From positions 111,958 to 175,957 of the forward strand of contig WNKP01000009.1 in NCBI GenBank assembly GCA_009797885.1: 64,000 nt of DNA. The letters are read 5' to 3'. A program made the translations under genes and the position numbers. A model generated the notes under the pieces. That model was not told the origin of the DNA. It was given only the letters and a program-made list of their open reading frames with translations, and did not search any database. Shown here piece by piece: positions 33,666 to 42,894 of the stretch; the first letter of the stretch is position 1; each line of letters starts with the position of its first letter. This stretch comes from Flavobacteriaceae bacterium GF1 (GTDB lineage Bacteria; Bacteroidota; Bacteroidia; Flavobacteriales; Flavobacteriaceae).

Positions 33666-35739
33666 GATCTTTTTTTCCGTTTTGTTTATCCCTGGAACCT
33701 TCCAAAAAGAATTCTTTGGATAGCTCAAAATCAAATGGGAAGGTATCCTGTCCTTCTTTTTTCGCAGCTTTTATCCCGAGTTCCTCATACAGGAACAAAA
33801 GCTCCAAAGGAATACGTTCGTCATCTTCCAAATCCTCTTGTTGGCCATCCTCGTTTTGAATACGCTCCGTATTTCCATTACCACCCATTTCTTTTGGCAC
33901 TTCAGGCATTTCGTCGGACAAGGGTACTTCTTGTTCCGAACATCCTTTTTCGAGTTTATCGAGAGCCTTACGTACGGTTTTTAAGAGGATGCCATTGGAT
34001 ACGGCCAAAAGACCTTTTAGAAAAGGGATCTCCTTTTCATCCCCAACATCCATTAGTTCCTTTAAGAGGATGAGTTTGGAATCCAAGTCCGAAGCGTACT
34101 GGTAAAGGGTATAAAAAATACTTTGCTGTTCCAATGGCAGTTCCGTTCCTTTTTTTGGCAGCTCCCCTCCCTTATCCATTGGGACACTTTGTTTAATGGA
34201 CTGCATGGCCTTAAAGGCTTTGAAACGGAGTTCCGGGTTGGACTCATTTTCTGCAATATGCTCCAATAATGGAAGCTCCCGTTCATCGGGAACTTCCTCC
34301 AATCGCTCCACAAGTTGTGATTTTTCCAACTCCGAAATGCTGTCATAATCATCGACCAAAGCGCTGGAATCCAAATCCTCACCAATGGATGGCAATACCC
34401 CCAACAGTTGATCTATTGAATTTTCAAAACCCTCTTCCATCGGTTGCAACTCAAACGCAGTGTCCATGGGTTCAGTCGTTTGCCTTTCATTCTTGGGCTC
34501 GGGTATTTCTATGGCATCGTAAAACTCTATGTCCTCAACCTCAATGGTTTCGGGAGGGCTTTGCGTCACTTCCTCATAGGTGAATTCAATAGCGTTGACG
34601 TTGCTCTCGGTATCTTCCCTGTCCATTTTGGAATAAGACCCTTTTTTGCCTTCATCATGGGATACTTTTAGGATATCCTTGGATGGTAAGACCGTCTCCG
34701 GCTTTATGGTATTTATGGTACTCTGTGCTTTCCCAACGATAATGAAACTGCTTTCCCTTGAGGCTACTTCTTCCAAAAACAGAATATCATGTGCAGAGCC
34801 CAAAGAAGCTACTGCATTGAGAATATTGATTTTGACCATATTGGAACTTTTCCAAAACACCTTTTTGAGGGTGCCCAAGGTGCTCACAAAGTTGAAATCA
34901 ACAATACACTGTATTGCCGCTGTTTTTATCTCGTCATTCTTGTGCTTTACCAATTCCTTGATTGAGGCTTCGGCCCCTTTTTGATTGTAGTGCTTTATGA
35001 GGCGAAGAGCAAAAAGGACCACATCCTTATTTTGGGACAATAACCACGCTTTGAATTGGGGCGGTCTGTAGTTTTTTATTTTCCCCAAGGTCTCAATGAG
35101 CTTTAATTGTTGCCATTCACTAATAGAGTGCCTGGTGGTATCCAATAAAAAATCTATGCCATCCTTTCGCAATCCCACGGTAGCGAGTTCCGCTTGTTTG
35201 CGTACCACACTCCGGCGGTCATTGACAAACTTTTGAATTAATTGGTAGGACTCTTCAACCTCCATTTCAGAGAGTTCCAAAATGCCCTGCGCAACGGTTT
35301 CCCAACGCCAACTTTCCAGTTTTTGAAAAGAATCATGATGGAGTTCCAGCTGTTTGTACAGTTTAAATAAACGTTCCCTGGTTCCACCGGCCACATCTTT
35401 CTGTAAATCAAAAAGGATTTGGGAAATGATTTTTCTAAAGGACCGATTGTTCAGGTATTCCCTAATCCTAATTTTTAATTGTACATATTCCTTCTGTTCG
35501 TCCTTAGGGTCTTCTGGACTATGGAACAAAAAATTACTGATTATGGGGGCCAGTTCCTGGCGTTTTCCTTTCGTTTTTAGCCTTAGGCGGGACAACTTGT
35601 TCCTAAAAAAGAATACAAAAACAAAATAAAGTGCTCCCAGGACCAAAAATAAAAAGGTCAGGTCCCAAAGGAGGTCTGTATGGATTTTTGGGATGCCCAG
35701 GATGGTTAAGATTTGGTATGTTGGTTTAGTTATGTGCAA
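33658..35739 (-). CDS. Membrane-anchored HEAT-repeat scaffold
   Basis: This 693-residue protein starts with one transmembrane helix (about residues 24-46, LLWDLTFLFLVLGALYFVF), followed by HEAT-type repeats in two blocks: about 75-340 and 470-620. Between them lies an acidic, low-complexity stretch (about 345-470), and the C-terminus is again acidic. HEAT repeats are protein-binding solenoids. In an operon with a hybrid kinase, a receiver and a polysaccharide synthase, it may be the scaffold or the regulatory bridge between signalling and synthase. It overlaps the receiver gene by 10 bp and the GT2 gene by 8 bp. I know no characterised homologue. Confidence 0.8.
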   Translation of the reverse strand: MHITKPTYQILTILGIPKIHTDLLWDLTFLFLVLGALYFVFVFFFRNKLSRLRLKTKGKRQELAPIISNFLFHSPEDPKDEQKEYVQLKIRIREYLNNRSFRKIISQILFDLQKDVAGGTRERLFKLYKQLELHHDSFQKLESWRWETVAQGILELSEMEVEESYQLIQKFVNDRRSVVRKQAELATVGLRKDGIDFLLDTTRHSISEWQQLKLIETLGKIKNYRPPQFKAWLLSQNKDVVLFALRLIKHYNQKGAEASIKELVKHKNDEIKTAAIQCIVDFNFVSTLGTLKKVFWKSSNMVKINILNAVASLGSAHDILFLEEVASRESSFIIVGKAQSTINTIKPETVLPSKDILKVSHDEGKKGSYSKMDREDTESNVNAIEFTYEEVTQSPPETIEVEDIEFYDAIEIPEPKNERQTTEPMDTAFELQPMEEGFENSIDQLLGVLPSIGEDLDSSALVDDYDSISELEKSQLVERLEEVPDERELPLLEHIAENESNPELRFKAFKAMQSIKQSVPMDKGGELPKKGTELPLEQQSIFYTLYQYASDLDSKLILLKELMDVGDEKEIPFLKGLLAVSNGILLKTVRKALDKLEKGCSEQEVPLSDEMPEVPKEMGGNGNTERIQNEDGQQEDLEDDERIPLELLFLYEELGIKAAKKEGQDTFPFDFELSKEFFLEGSRDKQNGKKDHE

Positions 35740-36110
35740 TAATGTCTTTTGATTTCCCTTGAAACCCTTACCATTAACTCGGACGGGCTAACCGGCTTTG
35801 CAATAAAATCGTTTGCTCCCATTTCAAAGGCACTTACTATATTTTCATCGTTTGATGCTGCTGAGATTAAAATAATTGGCACATCTGAATTCAGTTGATT
35901 CCGAACATAATCCACCAATTCTATTCCAGAAAAATAGGGCATCATGATATCCGAAATAACAATATCAGGTATGGCCACTTCAAGGTTTTCCTTTACCGAC
36001 TTACCATCAAACTCAATAACAACCTCATAACCATCCCGCTCAAGACGGTATTTTAAGAGTGAGGCCAACATTTGGTCATCTTCTGCCAAAAGGAGTTTTC
36101 GCTTATCCAT
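35730..36110 (-). CDS. Single-domain response regulator
   Basis: This 126-residue CheY-like receiver has the acidic pair DD at 11-12, phospho-acceptor Asp54 in IVISDIMMPYFSG, Ser/Thr in LISAASND and Lys in FIAKPVSP. No DNA-binding or enzymatic domain is attached. It begins immediately after the hybrid kinase stop, so it is the obvious downstream receiver of that kinase's HPt domain. It overlaps the HEAT gene by 10 bp. Likely output: phosphorylation-dependent binding to the HEAT protein or glycosyltransferase. This is inference. Confidence 0.9.
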   Translation of the reverse strand: MDKRKLLLAEDDQMLASLLKYRLERDGYEVVIEFDGKSVKENLEVAIPDIVISDIMMPYFSGIELVDYVRNQLNSDVPIILISAASNDENIVSAFEMGANDFIAKPVSPSELMVRVSREIKRHYCT

Positions 36111-37838
36111 TTACAACTCGTTTTTAATTCGCCTTATCTCCTCTTCCATGGCTTTTTCAATTTTGGGGTATTCGCTCACAAAATCTTCAAAAAGCCCCTT
36201 AAGGTGTTCGACATCATTAGTTGTCCTACATTCCAAGATCATCGCTTCACAAATGCCGATCAGCCTATTGGCGTGTAGCATTTTTAAGCACGATTTTATC
36301 TTATGTGCCGCGAATCCTACCCCCTGTAAATTCCCGCTTTGTAAATACATTTTGGTCTTCCCGATAAATTCCAGGATGTTTTGCTCAAACAACCGTACAA
36401 GTTCATCCAAGAGTTCAGTCTTACCTAGACATTCCTGTAACAAAGGATCAAGGTCAATTGGTTTGGTACGTGCTGCGCTGTGTTCATTTTTTGAAGCTGT
36501 ATGCCCATCATCCCGATCTACATGCTGACTGTTGGCATATATTTTTTCGCGTAATTCATCGGAATTGTAGGGTTTAAGGATAAAGTCATTGATTCCAAGA
36601 TCATGGAATATATCCTCTTTATGACTGTAGGCATCACCGGAAAGCATGATAATGGGCAAATTCGCATATTCCTTATGCTTTCGAATTCTTTTTACAATCT
36701 CCAGACCATTTGATCCGGGTAGATGCATATCCAAAAGGACAAGATCGATGTTGTGATTTTTTAATAGCTGCAATCCATAAACTTCATTTTCGGCTATATA
36801 GGGCTTACACCCCCACTGTTCCAACCTGTTCTGCATTAATCGTTGGGTAAGTGCGTCATCCTCAAATACCAATATGGCCTTTTGGGAGATATCAAAGTCC
36901 TCCTCCAAGTCTTTAAGGACGGATGGTTCGGGGACGGAGGCCACCTTTTCAAAAGGCAAAACAACCTTAAAGGTGGTGCCAATACCCAAGGTACTGGAAA
37001 CGGCTATACAGCCCTGCTGTTTTTCAATGATTTCCTTAACAATACTTAAACCAAGACCAGAACCTCCGTATTTTAGTTTCGTGGAAGGTTCTGCTTGTTT
37101 GTAGCTCTTAAAAATATGCTTGAGGTTTTCGTTGGCAATTCCCACCCCAGTATCACTGATAATGAATTCCAGGAACAGTCGTTTGCTTTTCTCCTCTTTT
37201 AGGTTGACTTCCAATTTTATTTCCCCTTCTTCCACAAATTTCACTGCATTTCCAATGAGGTTCAATAACACCTGGGACAATTTGGAGGGGTCTCCCAAAA
37301 GGCTTTTTGGAATACGTTCATCATAGTTCACCAAAAGCGTAACGCTCTTCCCATTGATCAGGGTCTTACATAAAAAAGCCACCTCATTGATCAAATTGCC
37401 GGGATTAAAAGGAACCCGTTCAAATTTTTCCTGCCCGGATGCCAAACTGGAAAATTCCAATAATTGATTAATGAGCCCCAGAAGGTTTTTTGAAGCGCCA
37501 TCCATGGCATTTACAAGTTCATTTTGGTGAGGGGACAATGGGGTTTCCTTCAGTAGGTCCAAAAACCCAATAATTCCATTGAGTGGGGTTCTGATCTCAT
37601 GGCTCACATTGGCAACCAACTTGCTTTCGGTAGCAACCTGGTCGTAATCCTCAGCAGCATTTTCCGATTCCACAGTTCCAGTGGGCATTCCAAATACTTT
37701 TTCCTCCAAACCAATTTTGAAGGATTCAAAGGATTTCTTAAGTCTCGAGGCTTCAGAACTTTTTAGTTCCGTAAAAGAAAAGCTATCCAATCCATATTCC
37801 AACTTTTCCAATTGTGTGAGTAGTTCCCTAGTGTCCAA
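36111..37838 (-). CDS. Cytoplasmic hybrid histidine kinase with receiver and HPt domains
   Basis: This 575-residue protein carries a HisKA domain (His80 in NVSHEIRTPLNG), an HATPase domain with NLIGNAVKF, SDTGVGIA and GGSGLGLSIV boxes, a receiver (about 318-435, acceptor Asp in LVLLDMHLPGSNG) and a C-terminal HPt domain (His in AAHKIKSCLKML). There is no transmembrane segment and the N-terminal about 70 residues form no known sensor domain, so the input must come through protein contact or the N-terminal helix. All phosphorelay parts (HK-REC-HPt) are in one chain, with the final receiver encoded by the next gene. It is the first gene of the six-gene operon. Confidence 0.93.
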   Translation of the reverse strand: MDTRELLTQLEKLEYGLDSFSFTELKSSEASRLKKSFESFKIGLEEKVFGMPTGTVESENAAEDYDQVATESKLVANVSHEIRTPLNGIIGFLDLLKETPLSPHQNELVNAMDGASKNLLGLINQLLEFSSLASGQEKFERVPFNPGNLINEVAFLCKTLINGKSVTLLVNYDERIPKSLLGDPSKLSQVLLNLIGNAVKFVEEGEIKLEVNLKEEKSKRLFLEFIISDTGVGIANENLKHIFKSYKQAEPSTKLKYGGSGLGLSIVKEIIEKQQGCIAVSSTLGIGTTFKVVLPFEKVASVPEPSVLKDLEEDFDISQKAILVFEDDALTQRLMQNRLEQWGCKPYIAENEVYGLQLLKNHNIDLVLLDMHLPGSNGLEIVKRIRKHKEYANLPIIMLSGDAYSHKEDIFHDLGINDFILKPYNSDELREKIYANSQHVDRDDGHTASKNEHSAARTKPIDLDPLLQECLGKTELLDELVRLFEQNILEFIGKTKMYLQSGNLQGVGFAAHKIKSCLKMLHANRLIGICEAMILECRTTNDVEHLKGLFEDFVSEYPKIEKAMEEEIRRIKNEL

Positions 37839-38329
37839 AGTAGTTTAAATTATTCCAATTGTCAGAAAAGTCTAACAACCTGGTTATTATAATTTTAAAA
37901 CTCTTCATTTCACGTAGTGTATCCAACTAATTGTTACCTACTGGCGATTTTTTGTTGTCAAAATGCCTTATTTGTAGGTCTAAAACTTTTGACCTTGAAA
38001 TGGAGCCTTGCCATCTTTCGGTATGTGTTGTTTTATCTTGTAGTTCGGTAACGCAGAAAACGTAGGAAAGCCGCCAATACTGCAAATCCTATACCGGAAA
38101 AAGACAACTATTTGTTATGTGATAGTTTAAATAAAATATTATAAAATTCTATAAAACAGATAGATACCTTTTTAAATAATTTTAACCTATCGTATCCATT
38201 CCGCGCACTTATCAAACAAATGGTCGCCTTGTCCCATGGAGCAAGAGCAGATTGCACAAAGCGGATTTAGCAATCCATGGGAACCTTTTTGAGGGTATTG
38301 GGTGAGGTTTAAGCGCAGGTCACTGGGCT
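37839..38329. other. Long intergenic stretch between kinase operon and thioesterase
   Basis: About 490 bp without a clear gene. It holds two weak protein-like frames on the minus strand. One at 38033-38107 begins with TTG and reads MSFSGIGFAVLAAFLRFLRY plus TTR, a possible 24-residue membrane peptide. The other runs from the thioesterase end to the TAG at 38187. The arms TTTCGGTAT near 38018 and ATACCGGAAA near 38091 could pair around the first. The promoter of the kinase operon should be within this stretch, but I cannot place it. Confidence 0.35.
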
Positions 38330-38737
38330 TCAGGGTAGTTGATTGGCCTGTTTTTCCAAACGGTCCTTTACATATTCCACTTTGGTCTTGCCATGCGGTG
38401 TAGGCTTCCCGTTTTCATCAAGATTGACCAAGATCACATTGTCCACGGTAACAATGGTCTCATGGTTCATTTTATTGCGCACCTCACAATTCAAGGTCAA
38501 CGAACTATGGCCAAACTTTGTGACCTCGATACCAATTTCAATGATATCACCTTGAACGGCGGTACTCATGAAGTTAATTTCGGACATATACTTGGTGACC
38601 ACCTTTTTATTCTCCAATTGAATGATGCCATAGATGACCGCCTGCTCATCCAGCCATGCCAAAACACGACCTGCAAATAAGGTTCCGTTGGCGTTTAAAT
38701 CTTCCGGCTTGACCCACTTTCGGGTATGAAACTTCAT
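38330..38737 (-). CDS. Acyl-CoA thioesterase, hotdog fold (YciA/BACH type)
   Basis: This protein of about 135 residues has the type-II acyl-CoA thioesterase pattern: PEDLNANGTLFAGRVLAWLDE, with the catalytic Asn/Asp region, and FGHSSLTLNCEV in the central strand. The start is the ATG at 38737 (MKFHTRKWVKPED), which fits the family; an upstream ATG adds nine residues. Such enzymes hydrolyse short- to long-chain acyl-CoA in the cytosol. After its TGA the +1-shifted frame continues as a protein-like cysteine-rich segment (see findings). Confidence 0.85.
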   Translation of the reverse strand: MKFHTRKWVKPEDLNANGTLFAGRVLAWLDEQAVIYGIIQLENKKVVTKYMSEINFMSTAVQGDIIEIGIEVTKFGHSSLTLNCEVRNKMNHETIVTVDNVILVNLDENGKPTPHGKTKVEYVKDRLEKQANQLP

Positions 38738-38918
38738 GGATATATTTTTAATCAAAATTATCAATTAAAACCCTGCTGGCCTACCAAATTCCATTCCACC
38801 ATGGAAAAATGACATAATCTAAAAAATGTTAACCTTGGAATAAAGTTTTCTTAATTCATTGGGAATGGTATTGCGGATAAGATACCTTGAAAGGGCAAAA
38901 GCTAAACATAATCAAAAA

Positions 38919-39770
38919 ATGGACGTCTCATCAACGCATTATTCAGACCCTACCTTTACCGTGTTCAAAGTCCCAAAATGGCGGGCCTATTTTTACCAAT
39001 TCCTTTCCATAGCCGTTTGGGGAAATTTGCCCAGCAACCTCCAAAGAAGTGTTTCCAAATGGTACGCATCGGTTTATAACAAACCTATATCCAAATACTT
39101 CATAAGCCCTTATATCAAAATCAACTATACGGACTCCAATTACCTGGAAAAATTTAAACCCCCTTTTGAAAAGCATGATTTTGAATGTTTTCAGGACTTC
39201 TTCATCCGGGAGTTCAAAGAGATTCCAAAGACCGGTAGTGAATGGGTCTGGCCGTGTGAAGGCCTCCTTTGCGAGGAGGGAAAATTACATCAAATCCAAG
39301 CGGCCCAAGTGAAATGCGATACACGCCATGTGGCCACGGTATTTGGTTTGAAAGAAGGGGTTATTCCGGCCAACTATACGTTTACAAATGTCTTTTTACA
39401 CAACAAGAACTACCACCGTATCCACTCCCCCATTGATGGCACCATAACCCGGATCCAGCACGTACCCGGTGATTTGGTGGTTTTGCGACCTTGGATTTAT
39501 AAACAGGACCCTTCCCTGCCCGCATTCCGAAATGAGCGTTATAATGTGGATATAACAGACGATTTGGGAAGGACGTGGTATCTGTCCATTGTTGGAGGGC
39601 CCGCTGTGGGCACCATTGAATTGAATGAAAAAGTACAGTGCGGCAACAGTATTGGAAAACTGGACCAACTGGCGTTGTTCTATTTGGGTTCCACCTGTTG
39701 TATGGCGGCCCCCAGGCCACCCCAGTTCCACAAGAAAAACACCTTTGTAGAGGTGGGGATGAGTTATTAG
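38919..39770 (+). CDS. psd: Phosphatidylserine decarboxylase
   Basis: This protein has the PSD landmarks: CFQDFFIREFKEI near the start, HNKNYHRIHSPIDGTI with the active-site histidine, PAVGTIEL, and the LGST autoprocessing site in FYLGSTCCM, where cleavage gives the pyruvoyl group on Ser. It makes phosphatidylethanolamine at the inner membrane. The start is uncertain. I took the ATG at 38919 (MDVSSTHYSDP); an in-frame ATG at 38865 would add 18 basic residues with no clear match. Its stop overlaps the convergent DUF72 gene by 4 bp. Confidence 0.86.
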   Translation: MDVSSTHYSDPTFTVFKVPKWRAYFYQFLSIAVWGNLPSNLQRSVSKWYASVYNKPISKYFISPYIKINYTDSNYLEKFKPPFEKHDFECFQDFFIREFKEIPKTGSEWVWPCEGLLCEEGKLHQIQAAQVKCDTRHVATVFGLKEGVIPANYTFTNVFLHNKNYHRIHSPIDGTITRIQHVPGDLVVLRPWIYKQDPSLPAFRNERYNVDITDDLGRTWYLSIVGGPAVGTIELNEKVQCGNSIGKLDQLALFYLGSTCCMAAPRPPQFHKKNTFVEVGMSY

Positions 39771-40663
39771 AACAGCCCCTTTTGTGCTCCTCCCAAGGTT
39801 TGGGGAATCTTAAGGTTTATCCCAAGCTCTTGATTTAAATTGTCTATGATATAGGCCGATAATAAGGGGGACTCCACTTCTAGATTTTGATGGACAAAAA
39901 AATGAATATTGGACAGTCCCAATGCTGACCAGGATTTCAATCTTTGGACCCAATCATCCAATCTGGGGTAATCCGATACGTGGTTTGCCCCAACATACCT
40001 GATGAATGCCTCGTTGTTCGTCAATCGCATATGCATCAAATCCCTGCGTCCCGCAGTATCAACAAGGACATTGGCCATGGTATTCTCCTCCAGTAAGTGG
40101 TACAGTTCTTCGGCCACCTTGGCATCATTGAACCAGTCTGTATGCCTAAATTCAATGGCCAGGGGAAATTCCTTAGGCCAATATTCAACAAAACTGACTA
40201 CCCGATCCCAATTTTTAGGACCAAAATTATTGTGCATCTGCAAAAAAATGGTCCCCAATTTTTCCTTTAGATTACTCGCAGCATCCAAATAGGCATCGAC
40301 AAAAGGATAGACCTTCTCATTTAAACGTCTTAGATGACTGATATCCTGGGACAATTTTGGAAAAAACCTGAACCCACTTGGGGTTTTGTCATACCATTTT
40401 GAAAATTGCTCTGCCGGGAACAGGCGATAAAATGTAGCATTCAGTTCAATGCAGTTGAATTGTGAGGAGTAGTACCCCAATTCGTCCTTTGTTCCCCTGG
40501 GGTAAAAATTCTTTAGATCCTGCCTGTTCCATTTTGCGCACCCAACATAGACGTTCAATTTTTGGTTTTCACCGGTCTTGGCCAATACGGCCGCTGTGCT
40601 TGGGTGGTCCTCGGGAAAAGAAAAATCTATAAGTTCCGGATTATCCACTTTTCCAAATTTCAT
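39767..40663 (-). CDS. DUF72 family protein
   Basis: This protein of about 298 residues has the DUF72 TIM-barrel pattern: NVYVGCAKWNRQDLKNFYP, LGYYSSQFNCIELNATFYR, then FRFFPKLSQDISH and LAIEFRHTDWF. The biochemical function of the family is unresolved. I chose the ATG at 40663 (MKFGKVDNPEL), since the residues upstream are not typical. It is convergent with psd. Confidence 0.82.
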   Translation of the reverse strand: MKFGKVDNPELIDFSFPEDHPSTAAVLAKTGENQKLNVYVGCAKWNRQDLKNFYPRGTKDELGYYSSQFNCIELNATFYRLFPAEQFSKWYDKTPSGFRFFPKLSQDISHLRRLNEKVYPFVDAYLDAASNLKEKLGTIFLQMHNNFGPKNWDRVVSFVEYWPKEFPLAIEFRHTDWFNDAKVAEELYHLLEENTMANVLVDTAGRRDLMHMRLTNNEAFIRYVGANHVSDYPRLDDWVQRLKSWSALGLSNIHFFVHQNLEVESPLLSAYIIDNLNQELGINLKIPQTLGGAQKGLF

Positions 40664-40939
40664 ACGTAAGATTCTAGGTTGGGCTAAAGATACATATTTG
40701 GAAAAACTTCCACCCTGGGCCAGGATTTGATGTTCCAATCAAAACTACAACCCCTCCCGTATCGCATAATCTGTTCAGCACTTAGGTCGGACACCCCTTA
40801 TTCAAATCAATCCATTTGCAGCGGAGGGTCTTGTTTTTTGTTCATATCATCGTTGAAAACTAAATCCTACCGTTTTAGTAATCGCAATTCTAATATGTAC
40901 TTTTAGAAGTGTTTTAGACTTTTTCATAAAACTACCAAT

Positions 40940-41353
40940 ATGGACACAAGGTCATCCCACCTTTTAAAGATTCGTCCAGTGTTACAGAAAGCCAAAGTCC
41001 ATGCGGACACTACTGATGACGAGTATTTTCAGAATGTAACTTTGCGGCCGATCATTAAGTTTCAAAACATGCTTTTGATCGAAGCTTTCAAAAACTATAT
41101 CGGAAAACACAAGAACAAGTATTACGAACTGTCCGTGGAAAAAAGGTTGGAGTATATCGAAAAATCCATCCAAAAGGACATTAAATTCAGAAACTCCCTT
41201 AAGGGAATGATCATCGGGCAATTTACCGTGGAGGAATACAGGACCTATATCAAAAACTCCTCTGCCCTGAACAAGCGAATGATGAACATGGTCATTAACC
41301 GATTGAAGGATCAGATACAGCTATTGGAATCCGTTTCACTGGTCTATGAGTGA
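40940..41353 (+). CDS. Hypothetical protein, helical and basic
   Basis: This 137-residue protein is helical throughout, with no signal peptide or membrane segment. Segments such as RPIIKFQNMLLIEAFKNYIG and EKRLEYIEKSIQKDIKFRNS recall small flavobacterial proteins sometimes labelled glyoxalase by transfer of a wrong name. I see no glyoxalase metal-binding pattern here. It overlaps the convergent DUF2461 gene by 18 bp. Function unknown. Confidence 0.65.
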   Translation: MDTRSSHLLKIRPVLQKAKVHADTTDDEYFQNVTLRPIIKFQNMLLIEAFKNYIGKHKNKYYELSVEKRLEYIEKSIQKDIKFRNSLKGMIIGQFTVEEYRTYIKNSSALNKRMMNMVINRLKDQIQLLESVSLVYE

Positions 41354-42013
41354 TTCCCCATTGAGATTGGTGGTCAGGATGTTGCTCATGATGTCAAAAT
41401 AAGGCCGAATGGTCTTGAATGATTTGTCCACCTCATCAATGAAGTTTTCCGACAACACCTCCTTGTCCGTAAAGTTTCGGACAAAGATGAACTGTTTTTT
41501 CTTGATCAGATCAATATTGGGGTCTTCCTTGTCAAATCCCTTGGGTGCCGTTTTGACGCCATCACCCTGAAGTTCACCCCATATCGCCTTAAAGTCCTTC
41601 TTGGAAATCACTTTTCTAAATTCATCGGCATCCAACTCAAACTCCTTTCGGATCCTAAAAAGATCTTCCTTATTGGGGTCCCAAAAACCAGTGGCAACAA
41701 AGGATTCCCCAGGTTTTATACAAATGTAGTAGCCTCCCCGCAATGCAGCCCCTGCCCTACTAAAAGACGCCGAAAACTGGGATTTATACGGTGTTTTATC
41801 CTTGGAAAACCGCACATCGCGATATATTCGGAACACTTTTAGGCGCTCAATATGATCGTGTTTCCCCATGCGTTCCTTCAGGGATTCAAAAAATGATTTC
41901 ACATCCGCTTCCAGAGCCTTAAACGTTGGTTTATGTTCGGTAAACCAGTCCTTGGTATTGTTTTTGGCAAGCTCCTTTAAAAAATCCAACGTTTCTGCTG
42001 TAATGTGTTGCAT
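41336..42013 (-). CDS. DUF2461 family protein
   Basis: This 225-residue protein has the DUF2461 (TIGR02453) signature: TLDFLKELAKNNTKDWF-type N-terminus, RLKVFRIYRDVRFSKDKTPYK and GGYYICIKPGESFVATGFW. The function of the family is unknown. It is divergent from cysE; about 90 bp separate the two starts and must hold both promoters. It overlaps its convergent neighbour by 18 bp. Confidence 0.88.
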   Translation of the reverse strand: MQHITAETLDFLKELAKNNTKDWFTEHKPTFKALEADVKSFFESLKERMGKHDHIERLKVFRIYRDVRFSKDKTPYKSQFSASFSRAGAALRGGYYICIKPGESFVATGFWDPNKEDLFRIRKEFELDADEFRKVISKKDFKAIWGELQGDGVKTAPKGFDKEDPNIDLIKKKQFIFVRNFTDKEVLSENFIDEVDKSFKTIRPYFDIMSNILTTNLNGESLIDQ

Positions 42014-42105
42014 AAGTCTACTACTATAGATTTTAGGTTAAAGTTAACCATTTGTGCGTACGCAAATGGCTACTTTTAGCATCAAGACGAGTTACAAAGT
42101 TAAAA

Positions 42106-42894
42106 ATGGACAAACAACAAATCATCGATCAACTTAAACTTCACAAGAAACAACCCTATTTAGACTATAGGTTGAAAAGGATTGCCGAGAAGTTTACCGA
42201 TAAGCTGTTTTATACGCTCTTTGATACCAACACCCCTTTAGAGGAAAACTTGGACGTTCTGGAATCACTTTTCAGTGATTTGATCGCACTGGCCTGTTGG
42301 GAATCCCACAAACCGTGCAGTAAGGTGTGGGAACGTTACGTTGGACAACTTCCCCATATTCTGGAAAACTTAAATCTGGACGCCGAGGCCATTCGAAACT
42401 GCGATCCGGCTTCCCTGTCCATAGAGGAGGTATATATGGCCTATCCCGGTTTTTATGCCATTGCCATTTACCGACTGGCCCATGAGCTCTATAAAGTCGG
42501 TTTCCCCATGGTTCCCCGTTTAATGACGGAATATGCACACCGGCAGACGGGCGTGGACATCAATCCTGGCGCACAAATTGGCAAAGCCTTTTTTATTGAC
42601 CATGCTACAGGTGTCGTTATTGGGGAAACTGCTGTGATCAAAGATCATGTAAAGGTGTATCAAGGTGTTACTTTGGGGGCCTTGTATGTTGAGAAATCCC
42701 TTAAGGATGTGAAAAGGCACCCTACCATAGAATCCAATGTCACCATTTATGCCAATGCCACCATTTTAGGAGGGGACACGGTCATTGGTGAAAATACCAT
42801 CATTGGTGGAAACGCATGGCTTACCAGTTCCGTACCACCAAATTCCACGGTCTTCCACACCCCGGAAATCAAAATAAAAACAGCAAATGTCTAA
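42106..42894 (+). CDS. cysE: Serine O-acetyltransferase (CysE/EpsC)
   Basis: This protein of 262 residues catalyses acetyl transfer from acetyl-CoA to serine, the entry to cysteine synthesis. The N-terminal half is helical, and the C-terminal half is a left-handed beta-helix with hexapeptide repeats: [40 protein letters not shown]. The acceptor His is in the FIDHATG segment. The ATG at 42106 is chosen because upstream codons (MCVRKWLL) are not conserved-looking. It overlaps cysM by 8 bp, so the two cysteine genes are translationally coupled. Confidence 0.92.
   Translation: MDKQQIIDQLKLHKKQPYLDYRLKRIAEKFTDKLFYTLFDTNTPLEENLDVLESLFSDLIALACWESHKPCSKVWERYVGQLPHILENLNLDAEAIRNCDPASLSIEEVYMAYPGFYAIAIYRLAHELYKVGFPMVPRLMTEYAHRQTGVDINPGAQIGKAFFIDHATGVVIGETAVIKDHVKVYQGVTLGALYVEKSLKDVKRHPTIESNVTIYANATILGGDTVIGENTIIGGNAWLTSSVPPNSTVFHTPEIKIKTANV

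Noticed and set aside
37981..38110. SRP RNA, 6S RNA or a riboswitch
   Set aside because: The pairing arms near 38018 and 38091 are short, and I could not match conserved cores of any known RNA family.
40940..41353. Glyoxalase
   Set aside because: Proteins like this are sometimes named glyoxalase, but no paired beta-alpha-beta-beta-beta motif or metal ligands are visible.
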